From contig NZ_CVSI01000058.1 in NCBI RefSeq assembly GCF_001179985.1, positions 186,001-250,000 of the forward strand: a DNA stretch of 64,000 nt, in the 5' to 3' direction. Shown one piece after another: positions 1-9,201 of the stretch; position 1 is the first letter of the stretch; the number at the start of each line of letters is the position of its first letter. The notes under the pieces are model-generated. The model was not told where the DNA came from. It saw only the letters and a program-made list of their open reading frames with translations, and did not search any database. Source of the stretch: Candidatus Pelagibacter communis (GTDB lineage Bacteria > Pseudomonadota > Alphaproteobacteria > Pelagibacterales > Pelagibacteraceae). Position numbers and translations under genes: made by a program.

Positions 1-375
1 GTTGGAAAATTATTATATATTTCAGGACAAATTTCTATGAACTCAAACGGTGAGTTAATAAAAGGTAAGTTAGGTAAAGATTTAAATACAGAAGAGGGAT
101 ATAAAGCAGCAGAAAGATGTGCGCTAAGTATTTTAGCTCAAGCAAAGAAAATATTATCTGGAGATCTAGATAAAATCAAATCTTGTGTAAAAATAGTTGG
201 TTTTGTTAATTCGACAAATGATTTTATTGAACAACCAAAAGTAATTAATGGCGCGTCTGATATGTTGGTGAAAATTCTCGAAGATAAAGGAATGCATACT
301 AGAGCGGCAGTTAGTGTTAATAGCTTACCGTTAGGTGTTGCGGTCGAGATTGATGCAATTTTTGAAATAAAATAA
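1..375 (+). CDS. RidA/YjgF-family protein, 5' end outside the window
   Basis: The reading frame is open from base 1, so the N terminus lies outside the window. The visible 124 residues contain the RidA/YjgF/UK114-type pattern: a strand with LLYISGQ near the start, the middle region ending in VKIVGFVNSTNDF, and the closing TRAAVSVNSLPLGVAVEIDAIFE strand that carries the family's Arg. RidA proteins deaminate reactive enamine/imine intermediates, but this looks like the longer-loop subgroup whose substrate is less certain. It converges with ugd, with the stop codons adjacent. Family assignment is firm; exact substrate is unknown. Confidence 0.85.
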   Translation, partial: VGKLLYISGQISMNSNGELIKGKLGKDLNTEEGYKAAERCALSILAQAKKILSGDLDKIKSCVKIVGFVNSTNDFIEQPKVINGASDMLVKILEDKGMHTRAAVSVNSLPLGVAVEIDAIFEIK

Positions 376-1674
376 CTATCTTCCTATACCAAAATAGTTA
401 ATACCTTTTTTTTTCATTGATTTTGGAGAATATAGATTACGCATATCAAACACCTTAAAATTGCTCTTTTTAATTAATTTTTTAAAATTTAAAGTTTTAA
501 ATTCATTCCATTCAGTGTGAAGAATTATTAAATCTGATCTAAGGCATGCTTGAGATACATTTTTACAATATTTAACTCTTTTAAATTTCTTAAATTCATT
601 TTTTTTACCTGACGGATCAAAATAATTGATAATAGCTCCCTTTTTTAATAATTTTGGTATCATATATAAACTCGATGCTTCTCTCATATCGTCAGTGTTA
701 GGCTTAAAAGTAACTCCTAAAAAAGTTATTAATTTATTTTTTAGATTATTATTTAAAATTTTGTATACTTTTTCTGTTAATAATTTTTTTCTATCTTCAT
801 TTGATTTAATTACAGCTTTTATAATTGATAAATTTGATTTGAACTTATTTGAGGTGTCTATTATTGCTCTAGTATCCTTAGGAAAACATGAGCCTCCGTA
901 TGCCGGGCCAGCTCTTAAAAATCTATCCCCTATTCGTTGATCTGAACCCATACCTTGAGAAATTTCTTTAATATCAACATTTGTTTTTTCACAAAGATTT
1001 GCTAATTCATTGATATAGGATATCTTTGTAGCTAGAAAAGCATTTGATGCATATTTAATTAGTTCAGCTCCACGTCTTGAGGTTCTAAAATATCTGCTTG
1101 TCTTTTTAACTATAGGTAAATAAAGGTTCTTAAGATATTTATTTGCCTTATTACTATCAGTTCCGACTACAACTCTATCAGGGCTCAAAAAATCTCTTAT
1201 TGCCTCACCCTCTCTTAAAAATTCAGGATTAGAAACAACATCTACCAATTTTTTTCTTTTTTGTTTTATCAAAATTTTTTCAATTTTATCACCAGTAGTG
1301 ACAGGTACTGTGGACTTTGTGATAACAACTTTGTATTTTTTTATGAGTTTTTTTAAATTATTGGCAACATTAAAAACATATTTCAAATCAGCCGAGTTAC
1401 TATTTTTTTTAGTGGGAGTACCAACACAGATAAATATAATATCAGAGTTTTCTACTGCCTCTTTTAAATTATTAGTAAAAATTAATCTTTTTTGTTTATA
1501 ATTGCGCTTTAGAATTTCCTCTAAACCAGGTTCATATATGGGCACTATTCCTTTATCAAGAGCATTAATTTTTTCAATATCATTATCTACGCAATAAACA
1601 GTATTTCCAAGATCTGAAAAACAAACCCCACTAACCAAGCCAACATAACCTGTTCCTATCATACACAGTTTCAT
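376..1674 (-). CDS. ugd: UDP-glucose 6-dehydrogenase
   Basis: Oxidises UDP-glucose to UDP-glucuronate with two NAD+, feeding envelope polysaccharide synthesis. The N-terminal Rossmann motif GTGYVGLVSG, the STVPVTTG segment, NPEFLREGEA and the catalytic-Cys motif GGSCFPKDT are all present, and the C-terminal UDP-binding domain is complete (432 residues, normal length). The frame is open for 17 more codons upstream, but ATG at 1674 is chosen because the Rossmann strand starts there and it overlaps the galU stop in an ATGA junction, indicating translational coupling. galU, immediately upstream, makes its substrate. Confidence 0.95.
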   Translation of the reverse strand: MKLCMIGTGYVGLVSGVCFSDLGNTVYCVDNDIEKINALDKGIVPIYEPGLEEILKRNYKQKRLIFTNNLKEAVENSDIIFICVGTPTKKNSNSADLKYVFNVANNLKKLIKKYKVVITKSTVPVTTGDKIEKILIKQKRKKLVDVVSNPEFLREGEAIRDFLSPDRVVVGTDSNKANKYLKNLYLPIVKKTSRYFRTSRRGAELIKYASNAFLATKISYINELANLCEKTNVDIKEISQGMGSDQRIGDRFLRAGPAYGGSCFPKDTRAIIDTSNKFKSNLSIIKAVIKSNEDRKKLLTEKVYKILNNNLKNKLITFLGVTFKPNTDDMREASSLYMIPKLLKKGAIINYFDPSGKKNEFKKFKRVKYCKNVSQACLRSDLIILHTEWNEFKTLNFKKLIKKSNFKVFDMRNLYSPKSMKKKGINYFGIGR

Positions 1675-2486
1675 AACTTTGATATTTCTATTCCTGATTT
1701 GATATACCCAGACATACTTCCACAATCTAAATATTTACCACGGAATTTATGTCCAATAAATTTATCCCCGTCGTTTATCAATTTTTTAATTGCATCTGTA
1801 ATATGAATTTCACCACCTTTACCTGGTTTAAGATTTTTTAATTTAGAAAATATTTTTTTTGGAAGAATATATCTACCTATTACTGCATTTGTAGAAGGTG
1901 CTTTTTTAATAGTTGGTTTTTCAATTACATCTTTAATAAAAAAATTATCCTTATTAAGTCTTTTGGATACCGAATATATGCCCCATCTACTTACATTGTT
2001 TTTTTTTACTTTCATACTCGCCATAACGGAACATCTATTTTTCATGCTAATACTAATCATGTCTTTTGAACAATTTTTTTTTACGATTAAATCATCTGGT
2101 AATAACATTAAAAAATATTTATCTTTTATAAATTTTTTTGTTTTAAGTACGGCATCACCAGTACCCAAAGGTTTGTTTTGATATACAAATTTTATCATCT
2201 TTTTATATTTTAGGATTTTTCTATACTCGTTAATTATTCTTTTATCACCCTTTTTTTTAATGATTTTTTTGTAAAAATTATCCTTATAAAAATAATCTTT
2301 TATCATCATTTTGTTTTTGGAAATTATAAATACAACTTCTTTAATTCCAGCATCAATACATTCATCTAATATATATTCGATACCAGCTCGACCATTCATT
2401 GGTAATAATTCTTTGGCAAAAACGCTTGTTAATGGCAGGAGTCTTGTACCAAGACCAGCCAAAGGTATTATTGCTTGTCTAATCAT
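1671..2486 (-). CDS. galU: UTP--glucose-1-phosphate uridylyltransferase
   Basis: Makes UDP-glucose from UTP and glucose-1-phosphate in the cytoplasm. The nucleotidyltransferase signature LAGLGTRLLPLTSVFAKELL is at residues 9-28, LPDDLIV supplies the metal-binding aspartates, and VIEKP plus the late GEIHITDAI motif are typical of GalU. At 271 residues it is slightly short but complete. It overlaps ugd by four bases, so the pair forms a two-gene UDP-glucuronate module. It is divergent from panC with only 29 bases between the starts, so both promoters must lie in or near that gap. Confidence 0.95.
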   Translation of the reverse strand: MIRQAIIPLAGLGTRLLPLTSVFAKELLPMNGRAGIEYILDECIDAGIKEVVFIISKNKMMIKDYFYKDNFYKKIIKKKGDKRIINEYRKILKYKKMIKFVYQNKPLGTGDAVLKTKKFIKDKYFLMLLPDDLIVKKNCSKDMISISMKNRCSVMASMKVKKNNVSRWGIYSVSKRLNKDNFFIKDVIEKPTIKKAPSTNAVIGRYILPKKIFSKLKNLKPGKGGEIHITDAIKKLINDGDKFIGHKFRGKYLDCGSMSGYIKSGIEISKL

Positions 2487-2515
2487 AAATAACTATTATT
2501 AGTGGAGTACCATAA

Positions 2516-3319
2516 ATGATTATTTTTAAAAGCATTAATAAACTTAATAAAGAAGTTAATTTTAAGGCAGATATTGGTTTTGTACCAACTATGGGAGCCC
2601 TACATGAAGGACACGTGAGTTTGATAAAAAAATCACAAAAAAAATGCAAGAAAACATTGGTGAGTATATTTATTAACCCTGCTCAATTTAATAATAAAAA
2701 AGATTATAATAAATATCCAAAAAATATTCAAAATGATCTTAAATTGTTAAATAATCTCAAAGTGGACTATGTTTTAATACCTAGCATTAAAGATGTTTAT
2801 GGAAATAAAAAAAAAAGGAAGTTTAAAATTAGCAAATCGAATAAAATATTATGTGCAAAATATAGACCAGGTCATTTTGAGGGAGTTTTAAGTGTAATTA
2901 ATCAATTCATCAAAAAATTGAAAATAAATAAAATATTTTTAGGTGAAAAGGACTATCAGCAATACATACTAATTAGAGAATTTTTAAAAAAAAATTCGAA
3001 TGTAAAAACCATATTATGCAAAACTATTAGAATGAATAATGGACTTGCTTATTCATCAAGGAACGTATTATTAAATCAAAAATCTATAAAAGAATCCGCT
3101 TTGCTTATTTCAAAAGTAAAAAAATTATTCATCCTGTTAAGAAAAAATTTAAATAATAAACTTATAATAAATAATTTTATAAATAAAAATAAACAATTTA
3201 ATATCGAATATTTAGAATTAAGAAATAAAAATAACTTAAGTAAAAAAATAAATAAAAAAAACGTAAAAATTTTTATAGCTTTCTATATTCAGGGTATAAG
3301 GTTAATTGACAACTTTTAA
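2516..3319 (+). CDS. panC: Pantothenate synthetase
   Basis: Condenses pantoate and beta-alanine with ATP to give pantothenate for coenzyme A. The HIGH-type nucleotide motif is in PTMGALHEGHVSLI (about residues 24-37), followed by INPAQFN, FEGVLSVI, GEKDYQQ and the KMSKS-equivalent LAYSSRN loop. At 267 residues it is near family length; the C-terminal domain is Lys/Asn-rich and degenerate, as usual in this genome. A GGAG ribosome-binding site lies about eight bases before the ATG. It converges on mgtE with a four-base overlap. No panB is beside it in this window. Confidence 0.95.
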   Translation: MIIFKSINKLNKEVNFKADIGFVPTMGALHEGHVSLIKKSQKKCKKTLVSIFINPAQFNNKKDYNKYPKNIQNDLKLLNNLKVDYVLIPSIKDVYGNKKKRKFKISKSNKILCAKYRPGHFEGVLSVINQFIKKLKINKIFLGEKDYQQYILIREFLKKNSNVKTILCKTIRMNNGLAYSSRNVLLNQKSIKESALLISKVKKLFILLRKNLNNKLIINNFINKNKQFNIEYLELRNKNNLSKKINKKNVKIFIAFYIQGIRLIDNF

Positions 3320-4695
3320 TTATAAAAAAAATAAGCGCCTATTCCTAAAAACGAAAGAAAACCAATAACATCTGTAATTGTTGTTACAAAAACACTTGAT
3401 GCTATTGCAGGGTCTATATTAAATTTCTTAAGTGTAACTGGTATCAAAATTCCAAATAAACCAGCTACAATCATATTTAAGATCATAGAGACAGAAATAA
3501 TTATAGATAATATATAATCTTTAAACCATAGCTGTACAATTAACGCACTGATAATTGCAAAGATTATTCCATTTAGAACTCCGATATTAAATTCTTTTAA
3601 AACAATCTTTAAAAAATTACTGTCTGTTAAGTCGTTCGTAGCAATTCCTCTTATGGTTACAGCTAAAGTTTGCATGCCTGCATTACCACCCATTGAAGCA
3701 ACTATAGGCATCAAAAAAGCTAGGGCAACCATTTGTTCTATAGTTGCACCAAATTTACTAATTACCCATGTTGCAAGAAAAGCAGTAAATAAATTTAATA
3801 ATAGCCAATTAAAACGTCTTTGAGTTTTTTTAATAACTCCATCTGTAATCTCTTCATCACCTACCCCTGCCAATCTTAAAGTATCTTCTTCTGCTTCCTC
3901 TTTTAAAACAGTTAATATGTCATCACTTGTGATCATCCCTACTAATTTTCCATTTTTATCTATAACAGCTGCTGAATTTAAGTTATAGTTTTCAAATAAC
4001 CTTCCAACTTCTTCTTTGTCCATTTCTACTGGTATTGTAACTTGCGACTCAAGCATTATATCAATCATTTTTGTTTCTCTTGAAGTTCTCAAAACTTTAG
4101 ATGAAGGAACAGTTCCGAGTGGTTTAAATTCATTGTCTATAATGTAGATTTCTAAAAATTGATCTGGTAAATCTTTATTTTCTCTAAGATAATCAATTGT
4201 TTGACCCACAGACCAGTTGCTAGGAATAGCTGTGAATTCTCTTTGCATAATTCTAGCGGCAGTGTCTTCGGGATAACTTAAACTTTCTAAAAGCACAAAT
4301 CGGTCTTTAGGAGGAAGAGAAGATAGAATTTGGTTTTTATTTTCTTCTTCTATATTTTCTAGTATTTTAATAGCGTCATCTGACTCTAAATTTTTTAGTA
4401 TAAAAACAATAGACTCAGAAGACAGCATTTTTACTATCTCGGATTGAATATTTTCATTTAATTCAACGAATATCTCAGGATTGATATTAAAATTGTTTAA
4501 CTTAATCAAATTTTCACGATCATTCTGATTTAAATGTTCGATAATATCAGCAGCGTCAGCAGGGTGCATTTCCTTAAAGGAATTTGATAGAAAATCGACA
4601 TCATTATTTTGAATTTTTTCTACAATAACTTTTATATATTCTTTATTAAATTCAAAATTTACTTTTTGATCTTTATTTTTTTTCAAAGTGGACAT
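3316..4695 (-). CDS. mgtE: MgtE-family magnesium transporter
   Basis: Inner-membrane Mg2+ channel. The N-terminal helical MgtE_N superhelix (about residues 20-130, with MHPADAADIIEHL and LPPKDRFVLLE) is followed by two CBS domains (about 135-260) that sense Mg2+. The C-terminal five-helix pore domain carries the conserved selectivity-region sequence PIVASMGGNAGMQT. Length 459 is normal. It is a single gene between panC and lipB. Regulation by Mg2+ is expected through the CBS domains (family knowledge); no leader riboswitch is visible, as the upstream gap is only 63 bases. Confidence 0.95.
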   Translation of the reverse strand: MSTLKKNKDQKVNFEFNKEYIKVIVEKIQNNDVDFLSNSFKEMHPADAADIIEHLNQNDRENLIKLNNFNINPEIFVELNENIQSEIVKMLSSESIVFILKNLESDDAIKILENIEEENKNQILSSLPPKDRFVLLESLSYPEDTAARIMQREFTAIPSNWSVGQTIDYLRENKDLPDQFLEIYIIDNEFKPLGTVPSSKVLRTSRETKMIDIMLESQVTIPVEMDKEEVGRLFENYNLNSAAVIDKNGKLVGMITSDDILTVLKEEAEEDTLRLAGVGDEEITDGVIKKTQRRFNWLLLNLFTAFLATWVISKFGATIEQMVALAFLMPIVASMGGNAGMQTLAVTIRGIATNDLTDSNFLKIVLKEFNIGVLNGIIFAIISALIVQLWFKDYILSIIISVSMILNMIVAGLFGILIPVTLKKFNIDPAIASSVFVTTITDVIGFLSFLGIGAYFFYN

Positions 4696-4718
4696 TTTTT
4701 TACTATTTAAAAATTTAT

Positions 4719-4747
4719 TAGAACTATTAATACAAAATACATATAAT
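4719..4747 (+). promoter_or_regulatory. Possible sigma-70 promoter for lipB
   Basis: A perfect TATAAT (4742-4747) sits 17 bases after a weak TAGAAC -35 (4719-4724). Initiation would fall within a few bases of the lipB ATG at 4759, giving a leaderless or nearly leaderless mRNA. The -35 is poor, so this rests on the -10 and spacing alone. Confidence 0.35.
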
Positions 4748-4758
4748 ACAATTTTTAA

Positions 4759-5379
4759 ATGGATATAGAGATCAAAAAATCAATAAAACCGGTATATTAT
4801 AAAACGGCAATTAATATACTAGAAAAAAGAGTCCATAATTTAGCACTAAAAAATGGAAGAGAACTCATATGGTTTTTAGAACATAAATCAATTTTTACAG
4901 CAGGAACAAGTTACAAAGAGAATGATATTATTGAAAAATCAATAAAAATTTTTAAAACAAATAGAGGTGGAAAGATTACATGGCATGGTCCAGGTCAAAT
5001 AATTTGTTATTTGGTTATTGATTTAAATAAAAGAAAAAAAGATATTAGAAGATTTATATCAGCAATAGAAAAAAGTATTATCAATACATTAGAGGAATTA
5101 GATATGAAATCTTTTAATGACAGAAAAAATATTGGAATATGGATAAATCATAATAATCAAATTAAAAAGATTGCAGCAATAGGAATTAGAGTAAAAAAAT
5201 GGATCGCTTTTCACGGATTTTCTATAAATTATTCGAACAGTTTAGAAGAATATAAAAAAATTGTTCCGTGCGGAATAAGAGATAAAGGTATTATAAATAT
5301 AATTAATATCAAAAAAGTAAATAAAGAAAAAATTTTGAATAAATTAAAAAAGAATCTATTAATTAATTTAGATTATTAA
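4759..5379 (+). CDS. lipB: Lipoyl(octanoyl) transferase LipB
   Basis: Transfers octanoate from acyl carrier protein to the lipoyl domains of 2-oxoacid dehydrogenases and the glycine cleavage H protein. The [20 protein letters not shown] motif is at residues 69-88; the catalytic Lys137 lies in [10 protein letters not shown] and the catalytic Cys171 in IVPCGI, the expected acyl-enzyme pair. At 206 residues it is full length. Its 3' end overlaps the convergent pseudouridine synthase by 12 bases. No lipA is adjacent. Confidence 0.95.
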   Translation: MDIEIKKSIKPVYYKTAINILEKRVHNLALKNGRELIWFLEHKSIFTAGTSYKENDIIEKSIKIFKTNRGGKITWHGPGQIICYLVIDLNKRKKDIRRFISAIEKSIINTLEELDMKSFNDRKNIGIWINHNNQIKKIAAIGIRVKKWIAFHGFSINYSNSLEEYKKIVPCGIRDKGIINIINIKKVNKEKILNKLKKNLLINLDY

Positions 5380-6270
5380 TCTTTTTTTATTTAAATAATT
5401 ATTAAAATAATCAGGAAGTTTGGCTTGAAAATTAAATTTCTTGTTATTTATTAAAAATTTTATCTTGTAAGAATGAAGCATTAATTTTTTTTGATCTTTA
5501 TTTTTAGATTTAATATTATTATATTTAACATCTCCGACTATAGGATTACCCATAAACGAAAGTTGTTTTCTTAGTTGATGTTTTCTGCCAGTAACTGGTT
5601 TTAGTTCAAGGAAACTAAAAAAATTGTTAGAACTAATTACATTATAATTGGTAATCGCTAGTTCTGAAATTTTTTTTTCTTTTTCATATTTAATCAAATT
5701 ACCTCTTATTTCACCTTTTTTATTTTTAAATATTCCATGACAAATAGCTAAATATGTTTTATGAACTTTTCTTAATCTAAATAATGAAGTTAATAATTTT
5801 GCACTATTATAATTTTTAGCTATAATCATAACACCTGAGGTTTCCTTGTCTAACCGATGAACTGAATAAGGTTTAGTATCTTTAAATAAATTACTATTAG
5901 AAAAAATGTCTATTAAATTATTTCTAGATTTTGTGCCACCTTGTACGGAAACACCAGCCTTTTTATTTATTACTATAAATTCATCATTATCCTCAATTAA
6001 TGATTTTTCATTTTCATCTAAATTTTTTTTGGAAGGTGTATATTTGATAGATTTTACTTTTTTGAATTCATAATTGAAATTATAAAAACTTACTTCATCT
6101 CCTATTTTTAGTTTATATGAAGAGTTTGTTTTTTTTTTATTTAATTTGATTTTTCCTTTTCTAATTGATTTTTCTAGCAATGATTGAGGGTATTTACCTA
6201 TATTATTTTTAATCCACCTATCTAATCGCATAGTAGCATGAATTGGTTTTATTTTATAAGACCTATTCAT
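5368..6270 (-). CDS. rluC: RluA/RluC-family ribosomal large-subunit pseudouridine synthase
   Basis: Converts specific uridines of 23S rRNA to pseudouridine. An S4 RNA-binding domain covers roughly residues 10-70 (RLDRWIKNN and [12 protein letters not shown]), and the catalytic domain contains [16 protein letters not shown], whose Asp is the nucleophile, and the [20 protein letters not shown] motif. Length 300. The S4 domain and overall layout favour RluC over RluA, but RluD-type activity cannot be excluded by eye. The gene ends the leftward run that starts in the alpha operon, 14 bases after rplQ. Confidence 0.85.
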   Translation of the reverse strand: MNRSYKIKPIHATMRLDRWIKNNIGKYPQSLLEKSIRKGKIKLNKKKTNSSYKLKIGDEVSFYNFNYEFKKVKSIKYTPSKKNLDENEKSLIEDNDEFIVINKKAGVSVQGGTKSRNNLIDIFSNSNLFKDTKPYSVHRLDKETSGVMIIAKNYNSAKLLTSLFRLRKVHKTYLAICHGIFKNKKGEIRGNLIKYEKEKKISELAITNYNVISSNNFFSFLELKPVTGRKHQLRKQLSFMGNPIVGDVKYNNIKSKNKDQKKLMLHSYKIKFLINNKKFNFQAKLPDYFNNYLNKKRLII

Positions 6271-6284
6271 TTATCTTGAGTTGA

Positions 6285-6725
6285 TTATGCTGGTATTTGT
6301 TTTTTGTTTTTATCTTCTGTTTTGGGGTCTTCTTTTTTTTTCTTTTTAAATTTTCTTTTAGCCTCAATATCTCTATCTACAAATTCTATGACTGCCATAG
6401 GTGAATTATCTCCATATCTATAACCAGCTTTAACTATTCTAGTATAACCACCAGCTCTTTTCTCATATCTTTTTGATAGGGTATTTAAGATTTTATTAGC
6501 GTTTGTTTTGTCTTGTAATTTAGAAATTAAAACTCTGGTGTTAGTCAAGTTTTTTTTTTTTCCTAAAGTTATTAGCTTTTCTGCTTGTGGTTTTATAAGC
6601 TTTGCTTTTGGTAAAGTTGTAATTATTTGCTCGTATTTGATTAGTGAATTAAGCATGTTTTTTATTAAGGCTTTTCGATGCTCAGATGTTCTGTTAAGCT
6701 TTTTATACCCTAGTTTGTGTCTCAT
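6285..6725 (-). CDS. rplQ: 50S ribosomal protein L17
   Basis: Large-subunit protein near the exit tunnel. It opens with MRHKLGYKKLNRTSEHRKA, the L17 signature, and continues with the LIKYEQIITTLPKAK and GGYTRIVKAGYRYGDNSPMAVIEFV blocks. At 146 residues it is longer than the ~120-residue core because of a charged tail of Lys, Glu and Asp after residue 125. It directly follows rpoA (start and stop adjacent), as is usual at the end of the alpha operon. Confidence 0.97.
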   Translation of the reverse strand: MRHKLGYKKLNRTSEHRKALIKNMLNSLIKYEQIITTLPKAKLIKPQAEKLITLGKKKNLTNTRVLISKLQDKTNANKILNTLSKRYEKRAGGYTRIVKAGYRYGDNSPMAVIEFVDRDIEAKRKFKKKKKEDPKTEDKNKKQIPA

Positions 6726-7754
6726 TTAGATGCTTTCTTCCAATTTTTTAGATAATTCGGCTATGTTTTCAGGTGGCCAATTAGGTATTTCCATACCAAG
6801 ATATAGTGACATTCCATTAAGAATTTCTTTAATCTCATTCAATGACTTTCTTCCAAAGTTAGGTGTTCTTAACATTTCGCCCTCAGATTTTTGCACTAAA
6901 TCGCCAATATAAATTATATTGTCATTCTTTAAACAGTTCATAGATCTTACTGAAAGTTCAAGTTCGTCAACTTTTCTAAGAAGATTTCTATTAAATTCTG
7001 GTTCTTTAGGAGACTCTGTAATTGCAACCTCTTGAGGCTCATCAAAATTAATAAACATTGAAAGTTGATCTTGAAAAATTCTTGCAGAATAAGCTAAAGC
7101 ATCCTCAGCTGAAATCGAACCGTTTGTTTCTACTTCCATGATAAGTTTATCATAATCAAGTGCCTTACCTTCTCTAGCAGTACTTACTGAATATGAGACT
7201 TTTTTAACTGGGCTAAACAAAGAGTCGATTGGTATTAATCCAAGAGGTGGTTCTTCTGGTTTATTTAAGTCTGCGGATACGTACCCTTTTCCATTTCCAA
7301 CAGTCATCTCCATATGGAAATTGGTATTTTCATCTAAATTACAAATTACAAGATCAGGGTTTAATATTTCGATTTCATTTATCGGTGTTATGTTTGATGC
7401 TTTAATTACACCTGGACCTTTTGCATCTAAGATTAATTTTTTTGTTCCCTCTGAATTACCTTTTAAAGCTAAAGATTTAACGTTTAAAACTATATCTGTG
7501 ACGTCTTCTCTAACACCTTTAATTGAGGTGAATTCATGTAAAACACCATCAATTTGAATTGAGGTAACAGCTGTACCTCTTATCGATGATAATAATATTC
7601 TTCTTAACGAATTTCCTAATGTTAAACCATATCCCTTTTCTAAAGGTTCAGCTGTTATTTTTGCATATGTTTTATCTTCGCTTAAATTAACATCAAGCTT
7701 ACTAGGTTTTATTAATGATTTCCAATTTTTTGGGTTTATTTCAGCGTTTTCCAT
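6726..7754 (-). CDS. rpoA: DNA-directed RNA polymerase subunit alpha
   Basis: Scaffold of RNA polymerase. The N-terminal dimerisation domain contains [21 protein letters not shown], and the C-terminal domain (about residues 260-330) has the helix-hairpin region [25 protein letters not shown] and [16 protein letters not shown] used for UP-element and activator contact. Full length at 342 residues. Its start abuts the rpsK stop, and it is transcribed with rpsM-rpsK-rpoA-rplQ. Confidence 0.98.
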   Translation of the reverse strand: MENAEINPKNWKSLIKPSKLDVNLSEDKTYAKITAEPLEKGYGLTLGNSLRRILLSSIRGTAVTSIQIDGVLHEFTSIKGVREDVTDIVLNVKSLALKGNSEGTKKLILDAKGPGVIKASNITPINEIEILNPDLVICNLDENTNFHMEMTVGNGKGYVSADLNKPEEPPLGLIPIDSLFSPVKKVSYSVSTAREGKALDYDKLIMEVETNGSISAEDALAYSARIFQDQLSMFINFDEPQEVAITESPKEPEFNRNLLRKVDELELSVRSMNCLKNDNIIYIGDLVQKSEGEMLRTPNFGRKSLNEIKEILNGMSLYLGMEIPNWPPENIAELSKKLEESI

Positions 7755-8194
7755 TAAACTCTCCTTTTTTTTGGTGGTCTTGTTCCATTATGAGGCATTG
7801 GTGTAGTATCTTTTATTGATAATATTTTAAATCCTCTTGATTGTAATGCTCTAAGAGCTGTTTCTCTACCAGAACCCGGACCTTTTATCTCCACTATTAA
7901 TGTTTTCATACCATATTCTAAAGCTTTTGTTGCAGCAGAGTCTGCCGCAATTTGAGCAGCATAAGGTGTTGATTTTCTTGATCCTTTAAATCCTTTTTGG
8001 CCTGCGGATGACCACGAAATAACGTTACCTTCGCTATCAGCAATTGAAACAATTGTATTATTAAATGTTGATTGTACGTACGCTATGCCATTAGGTATAT
8101 TTTTTTTAACCTTTTTTTTTTTTGAGTAAGAGCTTTTTTTTGCTACTTTCTTGTCTTTAATCTCGTTTTTATTATCAACTTCTTTTTTTGACAT
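7754..8194 (-). CDS. rpsK: 30S ribosomal protein S11
   Basis: Platform protein of the small subunit. After a Lys-rich N-terminal extension of about 30 residues, it follows the S11 core: [54 protein letters not shown] and the C-terminal [16 protein letters not shown]. At 146 residues it exceeds the usual ~128 because of that extension. It lies three bases after rpsM and overlaps rpoA by one base. Confidence 0.98.
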   Translation of the reverse strand: MSKKEVDNKNEIKDKKVAKKSSYSKKKKVKKNIPNGIAYVQSTFNNTIVSIADSEGNVISWSSAGQKGFKGSRKSTPYAAQIAADSAATKALEYGMKTLIVEIKGPGSGRETALRALQSRGFKILSIKDTTPMPHNGTRPPKKRRV

Positions 8195-8197
8195 AAA

Positions 8198-8581
8198 TTA
8201 TTTTTTTAATGGTGTTAACTTTTTCCCTGCAATAGCTATTGCTTTTCCTTTTCTTGTTCGTGCATTACATCTTGTTCTTTGACCACGGACAGGTAATTTT
8301 TTTTTATGCCTAGAACCTCTATAGCATGCCAAATCAATTAACCTTTTAATACTCATTGAGTAATCTCTTCGTAAATCACCCTCTACAGAAAAATGTTTAT
8401 CTATATATTCTCTTATTTTTAATATTTGATCATCAGTTAGTTGATTAACACGAGTTGGTTTTGCAATATCCAAATCTTTACAAATTTGTTTTGAAAATTT
8501 ATCCCCAATACCATAAATATAAGTAAGTCCTACCTGGACGATTTTGTTTTGCGGAATATTTACACCTGCGATACGAGCCAT
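8198..8581 (-). CDS. rpsM: 30S ribosomal protein S13
   Basis: Head protein of the small subunit that contacts the P-site tRNA and the intersubunit bridge. [26 protein letters not shown] opens the protein and [14 protein letters not shown] closes the core. 127 residues, normal. It is the first gene after a visible promoter, so it leads the rpsM-rpsK-rpoA-rplQ unit. No rpmJ (L36) lies between adk/secY and rpsM. Confidence 0.98.
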   Translation of the reverse strand: MARIAGVNIPQNKIVQVGLTYIYGIGDKFSKQICKDLDIAKPTRVNQLTDDQILKIREYIDKHFSVEGDLRRDYSMSIKRLIDLACYRGSRHKKKLPVRGQRTRCNARTRKGKAIAIAGKKLTPLKK

Positions 8582-8604
8582 AATTATGAGATAAAATCTA
8601 GCCT

Positions 8605-8632
8605 TTTATATAAGAAGTTAATTTAATGTCAA
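8605..8632 (-). promoter_or_regulatory. Sigma-70 promoter of the alpha operon
   Basis: On the minus strand TTGACA (8627-8632) and TATAAA (8605-8610) are separated by 16 bases in the 54-base gap between adk and rpsM. This consensus-like pair predicts initiation about 20 bases before the rpsM start, so the alpha operon can be transcribed independently of the upstream ribosomal genes. Confidence 0.65.
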
Positions 8633-8635
8633 CTT

Positions 8636-9199
8636 TTAAACCTCTAAAAAACTGTTGATTTTATTGGTAATTTCAGTGATTTTTAACCCACCATCAATTT
8701 CATTAAAATTAGGTTTGATTGAGTAATAATCTAAAACAGGTTTTGTGGTCTCCATATAAGTGTCATATCTTTTAATAAATGTTTCTAGATTGTCATCAGA
8801 TCTTTTTTCTATAATTTTTCTTTTTTTAATTCTTTCAATGATAATGTTTTTATTTACATTAAGAAAAAAAATAAAATCTATTTTTTGATCTGAGTCTGTT
8901 AACCATGAGTTTAAATTTTTTGCTTGTTCTAATGTCCTAGGATAACCATCAAAAATAAGTTTATTTTTTTTTTGTTTATCAAATATAATTTTTTTTATAA
9001 GTTTATTGATAATTTCATCATCAACGAATTTACCATCGTTCATACAACTAATTATTTTTTTTCCAATTTCAGTTTCTTTTTTTATTTCGTCGCGCAATAT
9101 ATCACCTGTAGAAACTTGGTAATTATTCAATTTATTTTTTAAATATTTAGCTTGAGTTCCTTTACCAGCGCCTGGTGGCCCAAATAAAATTATATTCAC
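8636..9199 (-). CDS. adk: Adenylate kinase (short form)
   Basis: Interconverts AMP, ADP and ATP. The P-loop GPPGAGKGTQAKYLK is at residues 7-21, with DGYPRTLEQA for AMP binding and the late RYDTYMETTKPVLDYY segment. At 187 residues it lacks the zinc/LID insertion of the long forms. It lies three bases after secY, the common secY-adk pairing inside the spc cluster. Confidence 0.96.
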   Translation of the reverse strand: MNIILFGPPGAGKGTQAKYLKNKLNNYQVSTGDILRDEIKKETEIGKKIISCMNDGKFVDDEIINKLIKKIIFDKQKKNKLIFDGYPRTLEQAKNLNSWLTDSDQKIDFIFFLNVNKNIIIERIKKRKIIEKRSDDNLETFIKRYDTYMETTKPVLDYYSIKPNFNEIDGGLKITEITNKINSFLEV

Positions 9200-9201
9200 T
9201 T

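Noticed and set aside
626-940. Rightward open frame inside ugd
   Set aside because: It is antisense to a well-conserved gene and is hydrophobic low-complexity sequence typical of A+T-rich shadow frames.
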